From positions 6,311,501 to 6,375,500 of the forward strand of contig NZ_CP023407.1 in assembly GCF_003665435.1 (NCBI RefSeq): DNA of 64,000 bases, in the 5' to 3' direction. Origin of the DNA: Streptomyces fungicidicus. Its GTDB lineage: Bacteria; Actinomycetota; Actinomycetes; Streptomycetales; Streptomycetaceae. Positions 46,811 to 57,200 of this stretch are shown here, one piece after another. The stretch's first letter is position 1. Every line of letters begins with the position of its first letter. The position numbers and the translations under genes are program-made. The notes beneath the pieces are model-generated. The model was given only the letters and a program-made list of their open reading frames with translations. It had not been told where the DNA came from and did no database searches.

Positions 46811-46951
46811 CCTGGGCCGGCAGGTGCGGCCCGTCACACAGCACCCATGCCGATGCGGGCCCCCGGCATGGGGCATGGCACCCTTAGAGTCGCGCAGAGA
46901 AGTCCACGGACCCGGGTTCGTTCGACAAGGTTTCGACAAGGAGCAGGCACA

Positions 46952-47905
46952 GTGCAGCGCTGGCGTGGCTTGGAGGACATCCCCCAGGACTGGGGGCGCA
47001 GCGTCGTCACCATCGGCTCCTACGACGGAGTCCACCGTGGCCACCAGCTGATCATCCGGCATGCCGTGGACCGCGCCCGTGCCCTCGGCGTCCCCGCCGT
47101 CGTCGTCACCTTCGACCCCCACCCCAGCGAGGTCGTCCGCCCCGGCAGCCACCCCCCGCTCCTCGCCCCGCACCACCGGCGCGCCGAACTCATGGCGGAC
47201 CTGGGCGTCGACGCGGTCCTGATCCTGCCCTTCACCAGCGAGTTCTCGAAGCTGTCCGCCGCCGAATTCGTGGTCAAGGTCCTGGTCGACAAGCTGCACG
47301 CCAGGGCGGTCGTCGAGGGCCCGAACTTCCGCTTCGGCCACCGGGCGGCGGGCAACGTGGAGTTCCTCACCGAGCAGGGCGGGATCTACGACTTCGACGT
47401 CGAGGTCGTCGACCTGTACGTCAGCGGCGCGGCGGGCGGCGGCGAGCCGTTCTCCTCGACGCTCACCCGCCGCCTGGTCGCCGAGGGCGAGGTCGAGGGC
47501 GCCGCCGAGATCCTGGGCCGCCCGCACCGGGTGGAGGGCGTCGTCGTCCGGGGCGCCCAGCGCGGCCGCGACCTGGGCTTCCCCACGGCCAACGTGGAGA
47601 CGCTCCCGCACACCGCGATCCCCGCCGACGGCGTCTACGCCGGCTGGCTGCACGCGCAGGGCGAGGCCATGCCGGCCGCGATCTCCGTCGGCACCAACCC
47701 CCAGTTCGACGGCACCGAGCGCACGGTCGAGGCGTACGCCATCGACCGTGTCGGCCTCGACCTGTACGGCCTCCATGTCGCCGTCGACTTCCTGTCCTTC
47801 GTCCGCGGTCAGGCGAGGTTCGACACGCTCGAGGCGCTGCTGGAGCAGATGGCCGAGGACGTCAAGCGCTGCAAGGAGCTCGTCGCCGCGGCAGAGAAGC
47901 CGTAG
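46952..47905 (+). CDS. ribF: Bifunctional riboflavin kinase / FAD synthetase
   Basis: A 317-residue enzyme making FMN from riboflavin and then FAD. The N-terminal adenylyltransferase domain has GSYDGVHRGHQ and VVTFDPHPSE. The C-terminal flavokinase domain has GRDLGFPTANV and an acidic segment FDGTERTVEAYAID. GTG 46952 follows AAGGAGCAGG. The leader has a TTTCGACAAGG near-duplication and a CCATGCC/GGCATGG hairpin, but no FMN riboswitch. It ends only 8 bp from the convergent ABC ATPase gene. Confidence 0.95.
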   Translation: MQRWRGLEDIPQDWGRSVVTIGSYDGVHRGHQLIIRHAVDRARALGVPAVVVTFDPHPSEVVRPGSHPPLLAPHHRRAELMADLGVDAVLILPFTSEFSKLSAAEFVVKVLVDKLHARAVVEGPNFRFGHRAAGNVEFLTEQGGIYDFDVEVVDLYVSGAAGGGEPFSSTLTRRLVAEGEVEGAAEILGRPHRVEGVVVRGAQRGRDLGFPTANVETLPHTAIPADGVYAGWLHAQGEAMPAAISVGTNPQFDGTERTVEAYAIDRVGLDLYGLHVAVDFLSFVRGQARFDTLEALLEQMAEDVKRCKELVAAAEKP

Positions 47906-47913
47906 CCGGCGGG

Positions 47914-48897
47914 TCAGCCCTTCACGGCGTGCGCCCAGTGGCACGCCACCTGCGGCGCCCCGCTCCCGTCGAGGATCTCCGGGTCCCGGCCCCGGCACGC
48001 CTGGGCCACCCCCGCACGGTCCGCGTCCCCGCCCGCCAGGATGTGGCAGCGGGCGTGGAACCGGCAGCCGGAGGGGACGCGGGACGGGTCCGGGGGCTCG
48101 CCCGCGAGGATCACCGGTTCGCCCGGGGCCTCGGGGAGCACCGACAGCAGTGCCTGGGTGTAGGGGTGCCGGGGCGCCGTCAGGACCCGCTCCACCGCCC
48201 CGGCCTCCACGATCCGGCCCAGGTACATCACGGCGACCCGGTCGGCGATGTTCCAGGCCAGCCCCAGGTCGTGCGTGACGACCAGCGCGGACAGGCCCAG
48301 TTCGGCGCGCAGCCGCAGCAGCAGGGCCAGGATCTCCCCGCGTACCGACGCGTCGAGGGAGGCCACCGGTTCGTCGGCGACGAGGAGTTCGGGCTCCAGC
48401 ACCAGTGCGCCCGCGATCACCACGCGCTGCCGCTGACCGCCGGACAGCTCGTGCGGATGGCGCAGGAAGAAGCGTTCCGGCGGACGCAGCCCGGCCCGTG
48501 ACAGCGCCTCGGCGACGGCGGCCCGCTCGTCACCGCCGTGCCCGTGGACACGCAGCCCCTCGGCCACCGCGTCGTACACCGTGTGGCGGGGGTTGAGCGA
48601 GCCGCTCGGGTCCTGCAGCACCAGCTGCACCCGCCTGCGGTACGCCTTGAGGGACCGCCCGGAGTACCGCAGCGGCCGCCCGTCGAAGACCACCCGCCCC
48701 GCGGTCGGCTCGACCAGGCCCAGCAGGGCGCGGGCCAGCGTCGTCTTGCCGCATCCCGACTCGCCGACCAGCGCGACGATCTCACCGCGCCGGATGTCCA
48801 GATCGACCCCGTCCACGGCCCGTGCGACGGGAGCGCCGCGCCGGCCGGGGAAATCGACGCGGACACCTTGGACGCTGAGCAGAGCAGAAGCACTCAT
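47914..48897 (-). CDS. Peptide/nickel-type ABC transporter ATPase (OppF/DppF-like)
   Basis: A 327-residue ATPase with Walker A GESGCGKTT, signature LSGGQRQR and Walker B LLVADEP. The C-terminal oligopeptide/dipeptide domain has conserved cysteines (PSGCRFHARC, AQACRG, VACHW), which in this family can form an iron-sulfur centre. It is the last gene of a five-gene leftward importer operon, starting inside the stop of the OppD-like gene. Confidence 0.93.
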   Translation of the reverse strand: MSASALLSVQGVRVDFPGRRGAPVARAVDGVDLDIRRGEIVALVGESGCGKTTLARALLGLVEPTAGRVVFDGRPLRYSGRSLKAYRRRVQLVLQDPSGSLNPRHTVYDAVAEGLRVHGHGGDERAAVAEALSRAGLRPPERFFLRHPHELSGGQRQRVVIAGALVLEPELLVADEPVASLDASVRGEILALLLRLRAELGLSALVVTHDLGLAWNIADRVAVMYLGRIVEAGAVERVLTAPRHPYTQALLSVLPEAPGEPVILAGEPPDPSRVPSGCRFHARCHILAGGDADRAGVAQACRGRDPEILDGSGAPQVACHWAHAVKG

Positions 48898-50123
48898 GGC
48901 CTACGGAACCCCTCTTCCACTCCACCACCCGTGCCACCGGCCTCCGCGCCCGGCCCGTCGGCCCCTGCGTGCCGTCGAGGGCCCGGGCCCTCGGCCGTCG
49001 CGCCCGGCTGCGGGCCCGGTTCGCCGGGCGTGGCGCCCGCTCCGGGCATCGGCCCGCGGGTCGAGGTGGGCTGCGGCGGAGAGCCGGGACCCTCGGCCGG
49101 CGTGCTCCGTGGGGAGCCGGGACTGTCACCCGTGGTGGGCGGTGGGTGCCCCGGTTCGCCGGGGTCCGAGGGCTCCGGGGTGACCCGTACGCAGGCCGCG
49201 TGCCGGTGCGGGCCCGCGGGCCGGAGGGCCTGGTCCTGCACGGCGCAGGAGTCCAGCACCACCGGGCACCGCGGATGGAACGCGCAGCCCGACGGCAGCG
49301 CCGACGGGTCCGGCGGGTCGCCCGGCAGGCCGCGCGGCGCGAAGCGCGACGCCGGGTCGCCGATCCGCGGGAACGCGGCCGACAGCGCCCGGGCGTACGG
49401 ATGCTGGGCGGCCTCGTACACCTGCCGCGCCGGGCCCTCCTCCACCACCCGGCCCGCGTACATCACCGCCAGCCGGTCGCAGGTGCCCGCGAGGACCGCC
49501 AGATCGTGGCTGATCATGATCAGGCCCACGTCCTGGTCCGTGACGAGCCGTTCGATCAGCCGCAGGATCTGCGCCTGGATCATCACGTCGAGCGCGGTCG
49601 TCGGCTCGTCGGCGACGATCAGCCGGGGACCGCAAGCCAGCGCCATGGCGATCATGACGCGCTGCCGCTGCCCGCCCGACAACTCGTGCGGGTACGCCGA
49701 CCCCCGGGCGGCCGGGAGACCGACCTGCTCCAGCAGTTCCCCGGTCCTCCGCCGCGCCCCGGCCGGGGTGGCCCTGCGGTGCAGCAGCACCGGCTCGGCG
49801 ATCTGGTCGCCCACGCGCCGCACGGGGTTGAGCGAGTGCATCGCCCCCTGGAACACGATGGACGCCCCGGCCCAGCGGACCGCCCGTACCCGGCCCCACT
49901 TCATGGCCAGTACGTCCTCGCCGTCCAGCAGGATCTCCCCGCCGACCCGGGTGCCCGCCGGCAGCAGCCGCAGCAGCGCCAGCGCCAGCGTGGACTTGCC
50001 GCAGCCCGACTCCCCGGCGACGCCCAGCTTGCGGCCGGCGTCCAGCCGCAGGTCCACCCCGCGTACCGCGTTCGCCCCGCCCGGGTACGTCACCGTCAGC
50101 CCCCTGACGTCCAGCAGAGTCAA
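48894..50123 (-). CDS. Peptide/nickel-type ABC transporter ATPase (OppD/DppD-like) with a disordered tail
   Basis: A 409-residue ATPase. Walker A is GESGCGKST, the signature LSGGQRQR and Walker B LIVADEP. The oligopeptide/dipeptide C-domain (PSGCAFHPRC) ends near residue 312, which is where family members normally stop. About 98 further residues of Pro/Gly/Ser-rich sequence follow. The TTG start overlaps the stop of the permease (TTGA), and the stop overlaps the next ATG, so the whole operon is translationally coupled. Confidence 0.9.
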   Translation of the reverse strand: MTLLDVRGLTVTYPGGANAVRGVDLRLDAGRKLGVAGESGCGKSTLALALLRLLPAGTRVGGEILLDGEDVLAMKWGRVRAVRWAGASIVFQGAMHSLNPVRRVGDQIAEPVLLHRRATPAGARRRTGELLEQVGLPAARGSAYPHELSGGQRQRVMIAMALACGPRLIVADEPTTALDVMIQAQILRLIERLVTDQDVGLIMISHDLAVLAGTCDRLAVMYAGRVVEEGPARQVYEAAQHPYARALSAAFPRIGDPASRFAPRGLPGDPPDPSALPSGCAFHPRCPVVLDSCAVQDQALRPAGPHRHAACVRVTPEPSDPGEPGHPPPTTGDSPGSPRSTPAEGPGSPPQPTSTRGPMPGAGATPGEPGPQPGATAEGPGPRRHAGADGPGAEAGGTGGGVEEGFRRP

Positions 50124-51034
50124 CGGGACACCCCCAGCCTGGGATCGAGGACGGACTCCACGGCCCGTCCGCACAGCGTGAAGGAGAGCGCCACCACCGC
50201 GATGGCGACGCCCGGCGGCACCAGGTACCACCAGTGCCCGGCGCTCACCGCACCCGCCTCCCGGGCGTCCTGCAGCAGCCCGCCCCACGACACCACCGTC
50301 GGATCACCGAGCCCCAGGAAGGCCAGCGTCGCCTCCGCGAGGATCGCCGAGGAGATGATCAGCGTCGTCTGCGCCAGCACCAGCGGCGTCACATTGGGCA
50401 GCACGTGCCGGGACATGATGTGCCAGTGCCCGCCGCCGAGCGCCCGCGCGCGCTCGATGTAGGGCCTGGCCTCCACGGCCAGCGTCTGGGCCCGCACCAG
50501 CCGGGCCGTCGTCGGCCAGGTCGTCACCCCGATCGCCACGACGATCGTGAGCAGCGAGCGGGACATCACCGTGGCCAGCGCGATCGCCAGCACCAGCGTC
50601 GGCATCACCAGGAACCAGTCGGTGATCCGCATCAGCACCGTCGCGTACCAGCCCCCGAAGTGCCCCGCCGTCACCCCGATCACCGTGCCGATCGTCACCG
50701 ACAGCACCGCCGCGAGCAGTCCCACCAGCAGCGACACCCGTGCTCCCCAGATCACCAGCCCGAGCAGATTCCGTCCGAACCGGTCCGCGCCGAGGGGGAG
50801 TCGGGCGCCGGGGCCCTCCAGCGGACTGCCCGGCGCGTCGGTCACGTCGGCCACCTCGGCCCCGACGAGCAGCGGAGCGGCCAGCGCGAGCAGAGCGAAC
50901 AGCGCCAGCGTGGCGAGGCCGAGGAGTCCCGCCCGGTGGGCGCGGTACCGCCGCCAGAAGCGCGCGGCAGAGGCCCGGCGCCGCCGCCAAACCAGGGCGC
51001 GAGGGCGCACGCCCGGCGTCCTCCCGGCCGTCAT
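50120..51034 (-). CDS. Peptide/nickel-type ABC transporter permease (DppC-like)
   Basis: A 304-residue permease. An arginine-rich cytoplasmic N-terminus is followed by six hydrophobic segments and the coupling loop ERARALGGGHWHIMSRHVLPN (EAA motif). It overlaps the DppB-like gene upstream by 4 nt (ATGA) and the ATPase gene downstream. Confidence 0.92.
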   Translation of the reverse strand: MTAGRTPGVRPRALVWRRRRASAARFWRRYRAHRAGLLGLATLALFALLALAAPLLVGAEVADVTDAPGSPLEGPGARLPLGADRFGRNLLGLVIWGARVSLLVGLLAAVLSVTIGTVIGVTAGHFGGWYATVLMRITDWFLVMPTLVLAIALATVMSRSLLTIVVAIGVTTWPTTARLVRAQTLAVEARPYIERARALGGGHWHIMSRHVLPNVTPLVLAQTTLIISSAILAEATLAFLGLGDPTVVSWGGLLQDAREAGAVSAGHWWYLVPPGVAIAVVALSFTLCGRAVESVLDPRLGVSR

Positions 51035-52050
51035 CGCCCCACCCGGGGGTCGAACAGCGGATAGATCAGGTCGGCGAGCGTGTTCATCAGGATCACCGCG
51101 GCGGCGAACACGAGGAACAGCCCCTGCACCAGCGGCAGATCGGGCACGGTCAAGGCCTGGTAGAACAGTCCGCCCAGGCCCGGCCAGGAGAAGACCGTCT
51201 CCACCAGGATCACACCGGCCACCGTCCGTCCGAGGTTGATGAAGATCAGCGTCACCGTCGGCAGCAGCGCGTTGGGCAAGGCGTGCCGGCGCCGCACCAG
51301 GTCGTCGCGCAGCCCCTTGGCCCGTGCGGTCGTCAGATAGTCGCTGCCCATCTCGTCCAGCAGCGCCGAGCGTGTCACCAGCAGGGTCTGCCCGTACTCC
51401 ACGGCCACCAGCGTCACCACGGGAAGCACCAGATGGTGCGCCACGTCCACGGCGTACGCGAGGCCCTCCTTCCCGCCCGACTCCATGCCCCCGGTCGGGA
51501 ACAGCCCCGGCAGCGGGCCGATCCCGACCGACAGCGTGACGATCAGCAGCAGTCCCAGCCAGAAGGACGGCAGCGAGTAAAGGACCAGCGCCAGCCCCGT
51601 GTTGAGCCGGTCCCCGAGCCTCCCGTGCCGCCACGCCGACCGGGTGCCGAGGAGGATCCCGAGCACCGTGTAGATGACGAAGGCGGTCCCGGTCAGCAGC
51701 AGCGTGTTCGGCAACGCCTCCGTGATCTTGTCGACCACCGGCGCGTTGAACTGGTACGACGTCCCCAGATCGCCGGTGAGCGCCTTGCCGCAGTAGTCCG
51801 TGAACTGCTGCCACAACGGCAGATCGAGCCCGAACTCCTGCCGATACGTCGCGAGTTGCCCGGCCGACACGGGGCGTCCGCCGGTCATGAACCTCACCGG
51901 GTCCCCGGGGATCATCCGGAAGAGGAAGAAGCCGGTGACGAGGACGGCGAGGAGTGAGACGGCCGCACCGGCCACCTTGCCCGCCACATGACGCGGGTAG
52001 GCGGTGGTGAGACGGCCGCCGACCGATGCGGAGGTCGCGTCAGCGGTCAT
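51031..52050 (-). CDS. Peptide/nickel-type ABC transporter permease (DppB-like)
   Basis: A 339-residue permease with six hydrophobic segments. The DppB N-terminal pattern is VTGFFLFRMIPGDP, and the coupling loop is TTARAKGLRDDLVRRRHALPNA. It follows the binding-protein gene by 18 bp in the same leftward operon. Confidence 0.92.
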   Translation of the reverse strand: MTADATSASVGGRLTTAYPRHVAGKVAGAAVSLLAVLVTGFFLFRMIPGDPVRFMTGGRPVSAGQLATYRQEFGLDLPLWQQFTDYCGKALTGDLGTSYQFNAPVVDKITEALPNTLLLTGTAFVIYTVLGILLGTRSAWRHGRLGDRLNTGLALVLYSLPSFWLGLLLIVTLSVGIGPLPGLFPTGGMESGGKEGLAYAVDVAHHLVLPVVTLVAVEYGQTLLVTRSALLDEMGSDYLTTARAKGLRDDLVRRRHALPNALLPTVTLIFINLGRTVAGVILVETVFSWPGLGGLFYQALTVPDLPLVQGLFLVFAAAVILMNTLADLIYPLFDPRVGR

Positions 52051-52068
52051 GAGCGCCGTTCGCCCCGT

Positions 52069-53931
52069 CTACTCGCGGTCCTCGGCCGTGGCCCGCCGCC
52101 GCACCGCCACCAACGCCCCCAGTCCCGCGAGCACCACGACACCCGCGACGATCCCGATGATCACGCCCGTCGACGACGCGTCGCCGCCCGTGTCGGCCGA
52201 GTCGGCCGGCACCGCCGACCACCAGCTCCAGTAGCCGTCCTGCCCGTAGATGTTGCCCGCCTCGGCGGGCATGGTGGTGATCGACGCGATCTGGTCCGTG
52301 CGGTACGCCTCGACCGCGTTCGGGTACGCCATGACGTTCATGTACCCGAGGTCGTACAGCCGCGACTCCATCTGCCGGACGATGTCCGCCCGTTCACCCG
52401 CGTCGTACTCGGCGAGCTGCCGCGCGTACAGCTCGTCGTACGTCCTGTCGCAGATGAAGTTGTCGGTCGCGCCGGTCTCCTCCGGGGTGGCCGGGAGCGC
52501 CGCGCAGGTGTGGATGGACAGCACGAAGTCGGGGTCCGGGTTGACCGACCAGCCGTCGAAGGCGAGGTCGTACTCGCCGGCGAGCCAGGGATCGGTCACG
52601 TTGTCCAGGCAGTTGAGCGTGACGCCGATGCCGAGGTCGCCCCACCACTCCTCGAGGTACTGGCCGATCGCCTTGTCGTTCGGGTCGGTGGCGTGGCACA
52701 GCACCCGGTAGTCGATCGGCTCGCCGTCCTTGCCGACGCGTCTGCCGTCACCGTTCTTCCGGTAGCCGGCCCGGTCGAGCAGCCGCGCCGCCTCCGCCGG
52801 GTCGTACGCCAGCTCCTGGCCGTCCGACGGTTCCCAGAAGTACTGCGAGAAGCGCGGCGGGATGTATCCGGCGCCCTCCACGGCGTGCCCCTGGAACACC
52901 TTGTCGATGATCGTCTTCCGGTCCACCGCCATGAACAGCGCGTTGCGCACCCGCCGGTCGAGCAGCGAGGGGTGTCCGTCCCCGATCTTCTCGCCGTTCC
53001 TGGCCCTGGCGCCCGGGTTGGTGGCGAGGGCGTAGAAGCGGCGGCCCGGGGCGTCGTTGACGCGGATGTTCTTCTCGCGCTTCAGCGAGGCGGCCTGCGC
53101 GGGCGTGAGGGACGGCGACCCGGCGACGAACGACACCTCACCCTTGCGCAGCGCCGACACTGCCGCGTCCTGGTCCTTGTAGTAGCGGAAGACCAGTTCG
53201 TCGAACTTGGGCGACCCGCGCCAGAAGTCCTTGTTGGCCTTCAGCCGCACATAGCTGTCCGCCTTGTAGTCGGTGAGCACGAACGGCCCGTTGCCGACCA
53301 CGGGGAAGTCCTTGTCGTTGTTGAACTTCGTGTAGTCGCCGACCTTCTCCCACACGTGCCTGGGCACGATCGGCACGTCCAGCGCGGTCATCGTGGCCTG
53401 CGGCTTCTTCAGCTTGATGACCAGCCGGGTCGGGCTCGGCGCGGTGACCTTCTCGAAGTTGGCGACGAAGCTGCCGTTGGCGGTGGCGGCGCCCGGATCG
53501 GTCATCATCGTGCGGAACGTCCAGGCCGCGTCCTCGGCCGTGGCCCGCTTCCCGTCCGACCAGGTGGAGTCGGAGCGGATGGTGTACGTCCAGGTCAGCT
53601 TGTCCGGCGAGGACTCCCACTTGGTGGCCAGCCCCGGGACTACGTGGTTGTCCTCGGCGTCGTAGTTCGTCAGGTACTCGTAGGTGAGCCGGTGGATGCT
53701 CGTGCTGAGCAGCCGCACCGCCAGGAACGGGCTGAGCGAGTCGACGCTCTGCGCCACCGCCACCGTCAGCACCTTCGTGCCGCCGTCGGCCGCCCGCGCC
53801 TGCTGCGGCGCCGGGCCGAGCGGGGTGGCGAGTCCGGCGCAGAGGGTGAGCGCGACGGCTCCGGCTGCCATGAGGAACCGGGTGCGGCCCGGGCTGCGGT
53901 GATGACCGCCGTACTGATCGTTCGTTTCCAT
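52069..53931 (-). CDS. Family 5 substrate-binding protein with a C-terminal membrane anchor
   Basis: A 620-residue extracellular solute-binding protein of the peptide/nickel family. The signal segment is about residues 18-48 and has no good lipobox Cys. The family 5 fold includes DSLSPFLAVR and WEKVGDYTKFN. Instead of an N-terminal lipid, a hydrophobic helix near the C-terminus (GIVAGVVVLAGLGALVAV) followed by arginines should anchor it. It is the first gene of the importer operon. The ligand (oligopeptide, nickel chelate or other) cannot be read from the sequence. Its promoter should lie in the 276 bp before it. Confidence 0.88.
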   Translation of the reverse strand: METNDQYGGHHRSPGRTRFLMAAGAVALTLCAGLATPLGPAPQQARAADGGTKVLTVAVAQSVDSLSPFLAVRLLSTSIHRLTYEYLTNYDAEDNHVVPGLATKWESSPDKLTWTYTIRSDSTWSDGKRATAEDAAWTFRTMMTDPGAATANGSFVANFEKVTAPSPTRLVIKLKKPQATMTALDVPIVPRHVWEKVGDYTKFNNDKDFPVVGNGPFVLTDYKADSYVRLKANKDFWRGSPKFDELVFRYYKDQDAAVSALRKGEVSFVAGSPSLTPAQAASLKREKNIRVNDAPGRRFYALATNPGARARNGEKIGDGHPSLLDRRVRNALFMAVDRKTIIDKVFQGHAVEGAGYIPPRFSQYFWEPSDGQELAYDPAEAARLLDRAGYRKNGDGRRVGKDGEPIDYRVLCHATDPNDKAIGQYLEEWWGDLGIGVTLNCLDNVTDPWLAGEYDLAFDGWSVNPDPDFVLSIHTCAALPATPEETGATDNFICDRTYDELYARQLAEYDAGERADIVRQMESRLYDLGYMNVMAYPNAVEAYRTDQIASITTMPAEAGNIYGQDGYWSWWSAVPADSADTGGDASSTGVIIGIVAGVVVLAGLGALVAVRRRATAEDRE

Positions 53932-54148
53932 GGTCGCTGACCTCGCGTCATCGCTCGCACGGGAAGGACGGGCTGATCAGATGAGTGATGAGAGTGTCTA
54001 TCAGCGACAACTGCGAGCGTCAACGGCGCGCGCACCCCGTGTGGCCTGCGGAAACATCGATGTCACAGACGCTCTCCCACCCAATGGTCCAGACCGCTGA
54101 AGCGTCCCTGGCCAGCGGCTGGCGGCGGATCACGCGGGCGCGGACAGC

Positions 54149-54191
54149 GGCAGGGGCGGGCCTCCCGTCAACCGGGAGACCCGCCCCTGCC
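54149..54191 (-). terminator. Long hairpin after the EspI-like gene
   Basis: Arms 54149-54167 and 54173-54191 pair over 18 positions with one mismatch and a 5-nt loop. It starts 17 bp beyond the stop of the leftward gene. It would end transcription before the importer operon. Confidence 0.75.
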
Positions 54192-54207
54192 GCGTCGCGG
54201 CCGGCCC

Positions 54208-57200
54208 CTACTGCTGCGGGGGCGGCTGCTGCCCGGGCTGCGCCGGGTAGGGCTGAGCCGGATGGGCCTGCCCCGGAACCTGCGGGTACGGGTGGCCGGG
54301 CGGGACCGGCGGCTGCCCCGGCTGCGCGTACGGCTGTCCGGGCTGCGGCTGCTGCGGGTACGCACCCTGCTGCGGATACGGTCCCGGCTGACCCGGCACG
54401 GGCTGACCCGGAACGGGCTGGCCCGGCAGCGGCGGGGCGGCGACCGGCGGCGGGTTGCCGTCGGAGGTCCACAGACCGTGCGACTGCTGGTGCCGGACGA
54501 AGTCCTCGGCGACCATCGCCGCGAGGTTGAAGTACGCCTCCCGCACCTTGGGCCGCATCATGTCGAGGTCGACCTCCGCACCGGCGGCGAGGTGCTCGTC
54601 GAAGGGCACGACCAGCACCCCCCTGCACCGGGTCTGGAAGTGCGACACGATGTCGTCGACCTTGATCATCTTGCCGGTCTCGCGCACCCCGGAGATCACG
54701 GTGAGCGACCGCGACACCAGGTCCGCGTACCCGTGCGCGGACAGCCAGTCCAGCGTCGTACTCGCGCTGCTGGCCCCGTCCACCGACGGCGTGGAGATGA
54801 TGATGAGCTGGTCGGCGAGGTCCAGCACCCCGCGCATCGCGCTGTAGAGCAGGCCCGTACCGGAGTCGGTGAGGATGATCGGGTACTGCTTGCCGAGCAC
54901 GTCGATCGCGCGCCGGTAGTCCTCGTCGTTGAACGTCGTGGACACGGCCGGGTCGACGTCGTTGGCGATGATCTCCAGACCGGAGGACGCCTGCGAGGTG
55001 AACCGCCGGATGTCCATGTACGAGTTGAGGTACGGGATCGCCTGGACGAGATCGCGGATGGTGGCCCCGGTCTCACGCCGCACCCGGCGGCCGAGCGTGC
55101 CGGCGTCCGGGTTGGCGTCGATCGCGAGGATCTTGTCCTGCCGCTCGGTGGCGAGGGTGGAACCGAGCGCGGTGGTCGTGGTCGTCTTGCCGACACCGCC
55201 CTTGAGGCTGATGACGGCGATCCGGTAGCACGACAGCACCGGCGTGCGGATCAGCTCCAGCTTCCGCTGCCGCTCCGCCTCCTCCTTCTTCCCGCCCAGC
55301 TTGAAACGCGATCCGCCGGACGCGGGGCGGCTGCTCTTCGGCTTCTGCCTCCTGCTGTTGAGCAGCCGGTCCGAGGAGAGCTCCACCGCCGCGGTGTAAC
55401 CGAGGGGCGCGGCACCGGGGTTGGTCGGCTGCCGCTGGTCGTGCTGGATGGGCTGCGGCCAGGCGGCCCCGGCCCGCGGGTCGACGGGCGGCTGCGGCGG
55501 CTGCCCGCCCTGCGGCGGCACATCGGGGTTCTGCGGCTGGGGCTGCTGCGGGAAGCCGTAACCACCTGGCTGTGCCGGGGGAGTCGGGCCCGCACCGGGC
55601 GGAAAACCGTACCCGGCCGGTGCGTTGGGCGGGTTCCCCGGCTGGGGCTGTGCGGGCGGCTGCGCCGCTGCGGCACCGGCCTGCGGGAAGCCGTACCCCG
55701 CCTGCGGAGCGGAGGGGGTCTCGGGCTGGGGCTGTGCGGCGGGCGCGGCCCCGGGCTGCGCGGGCACCTGCGGGCCCGCCGGACCGCCACCGGCCTGCGG
55801 GAACCCGTAACCCGCCTGCGGAGCGGGCGGCTGTGCCGCACCGGGCTGACCGGGCGGGTTCCCGGGCTGGGGCTGCGCGGGCGGCTGCGGGAAGCCGTAC
55901 CCGGCCTGCGGCTGGGGAGCAGGCGAGGGCGCCTGCGGCGCCGTGCCGGACTGGGGGAACCCGTATCCGGCCGGTGCGTTGGGCGGGTTCCCCGGCTGGG
56001 GCTGTGCGGGTGTCTGCGGTGCCGTCGTGCCGGGCTGAGGGAAGCCGTATCCCGCCTGCGGAGCGGGCGGCTGTGCCACACCAGGCTGAGCGGGCTGGGG
56101 CTGTGCGGGTGTCTGCGGTGCCGCAGCGCCGGGCTGCGGGAAGCCGTATCCGGCGGGCTGGGCCGGGGTGGCCGGCTGGTTCCAGGCGGCGGGCGCGGGC
56201 TGCGGCGCCTGCGGCTGGAACGGCGGCTGCTGGGCTGGTACGACAGGCTGGTCCTGCGCCGACGCGGGCTGAGGCTGCTGACCGGGCGTGCCCGCCTCCG
56301 CGGGCCACTGGCCCGCCGCAGCGGGGTACGCCGGCGGCACCGGGGGCGCGGCCGGCGGCGGGGGAGTCCAGGAGGGCGGGGCGTCGGGCGCTGCCGGGAC
56401 GGCATCCTCGGGGGTCTCGGCGGGCGCCGCCTCGGGCACCGCGTCGTTCACCGGCTCGGCGTCCGCGGGGTCGTCGGCCGCCGGTGCGTCCTCGGCGGGC
56501 ACCGGGTCCGCGGGCTCTGCCTCCGGCTCCGCCGGCGCGGCGTCGTCCGCCACCTCGGTCACCGAGGGCTCGGCGTCGTCGCCGCTCGCGTCCTCGACGG
56601 ACTCGGAGTCCTCACCCTCGTCCGCCGCCGCGGCAGCCTCCTCGGCGTCGGCGTCGGCGTCGATGTCGGGGGAGCCCGTGGAATCCACCGACTCGTCGGC
56701 GACCTCCGAGGAGTCCTCGTCCGCGTCGGTGCCGTCCGCGACGTCGGACGGCTCCTCCCGGGCTTCCCCGGCCTCCGCGCTCGACGCGGCCGCGGCCTCC
56801 GCCTCGCGCTCCGCGATCTCCCGCTTCACCGCGGCGGCGGAGAAGCGGATCGTGGCGCCGCTCTCCAGATCACCGGTGTCGCCGCGCTCCTCCTCGGCCG
56901 CAGGCTTCTCCTCGGCCGCGGGCTCCTCCCCGGCGACGGGCGCCGACCACTGCGACGGGAACCCGCCGACCGGAATGTTCGGCACGCCCGAGGGCGAAGC
57001 CGAAGCGGAATCCGCGGACTGCTCCTCCGCTGCCGGCCGTTGCGGCTCGAACCCGCTCCCCTCCGGAAGCCTGGGCACGGCCACCGGCCCCCCGGCAGGA
57101 GGCGCGGGCGGCACAGGCGGCGCGGGTGGAGCGGGCGGCGTGAACGGCGCGGGCGCGGGCGGAACCGGAAGGGACGACGGCCCCGTCGCCCCCACCGCGT

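Noticed and set aside
46811..46951. Possible FMN riboswitch before ribF
   Set aside because: The interval is too short and lacks the conserved FMN-aptamer segments; only a small hairpin and a short duplication are present.
45074..47998. 974-codon leftward frame over the NTPase gene and ribF
   Set aside because: Spans two unrelated genes and has no domain of its own.
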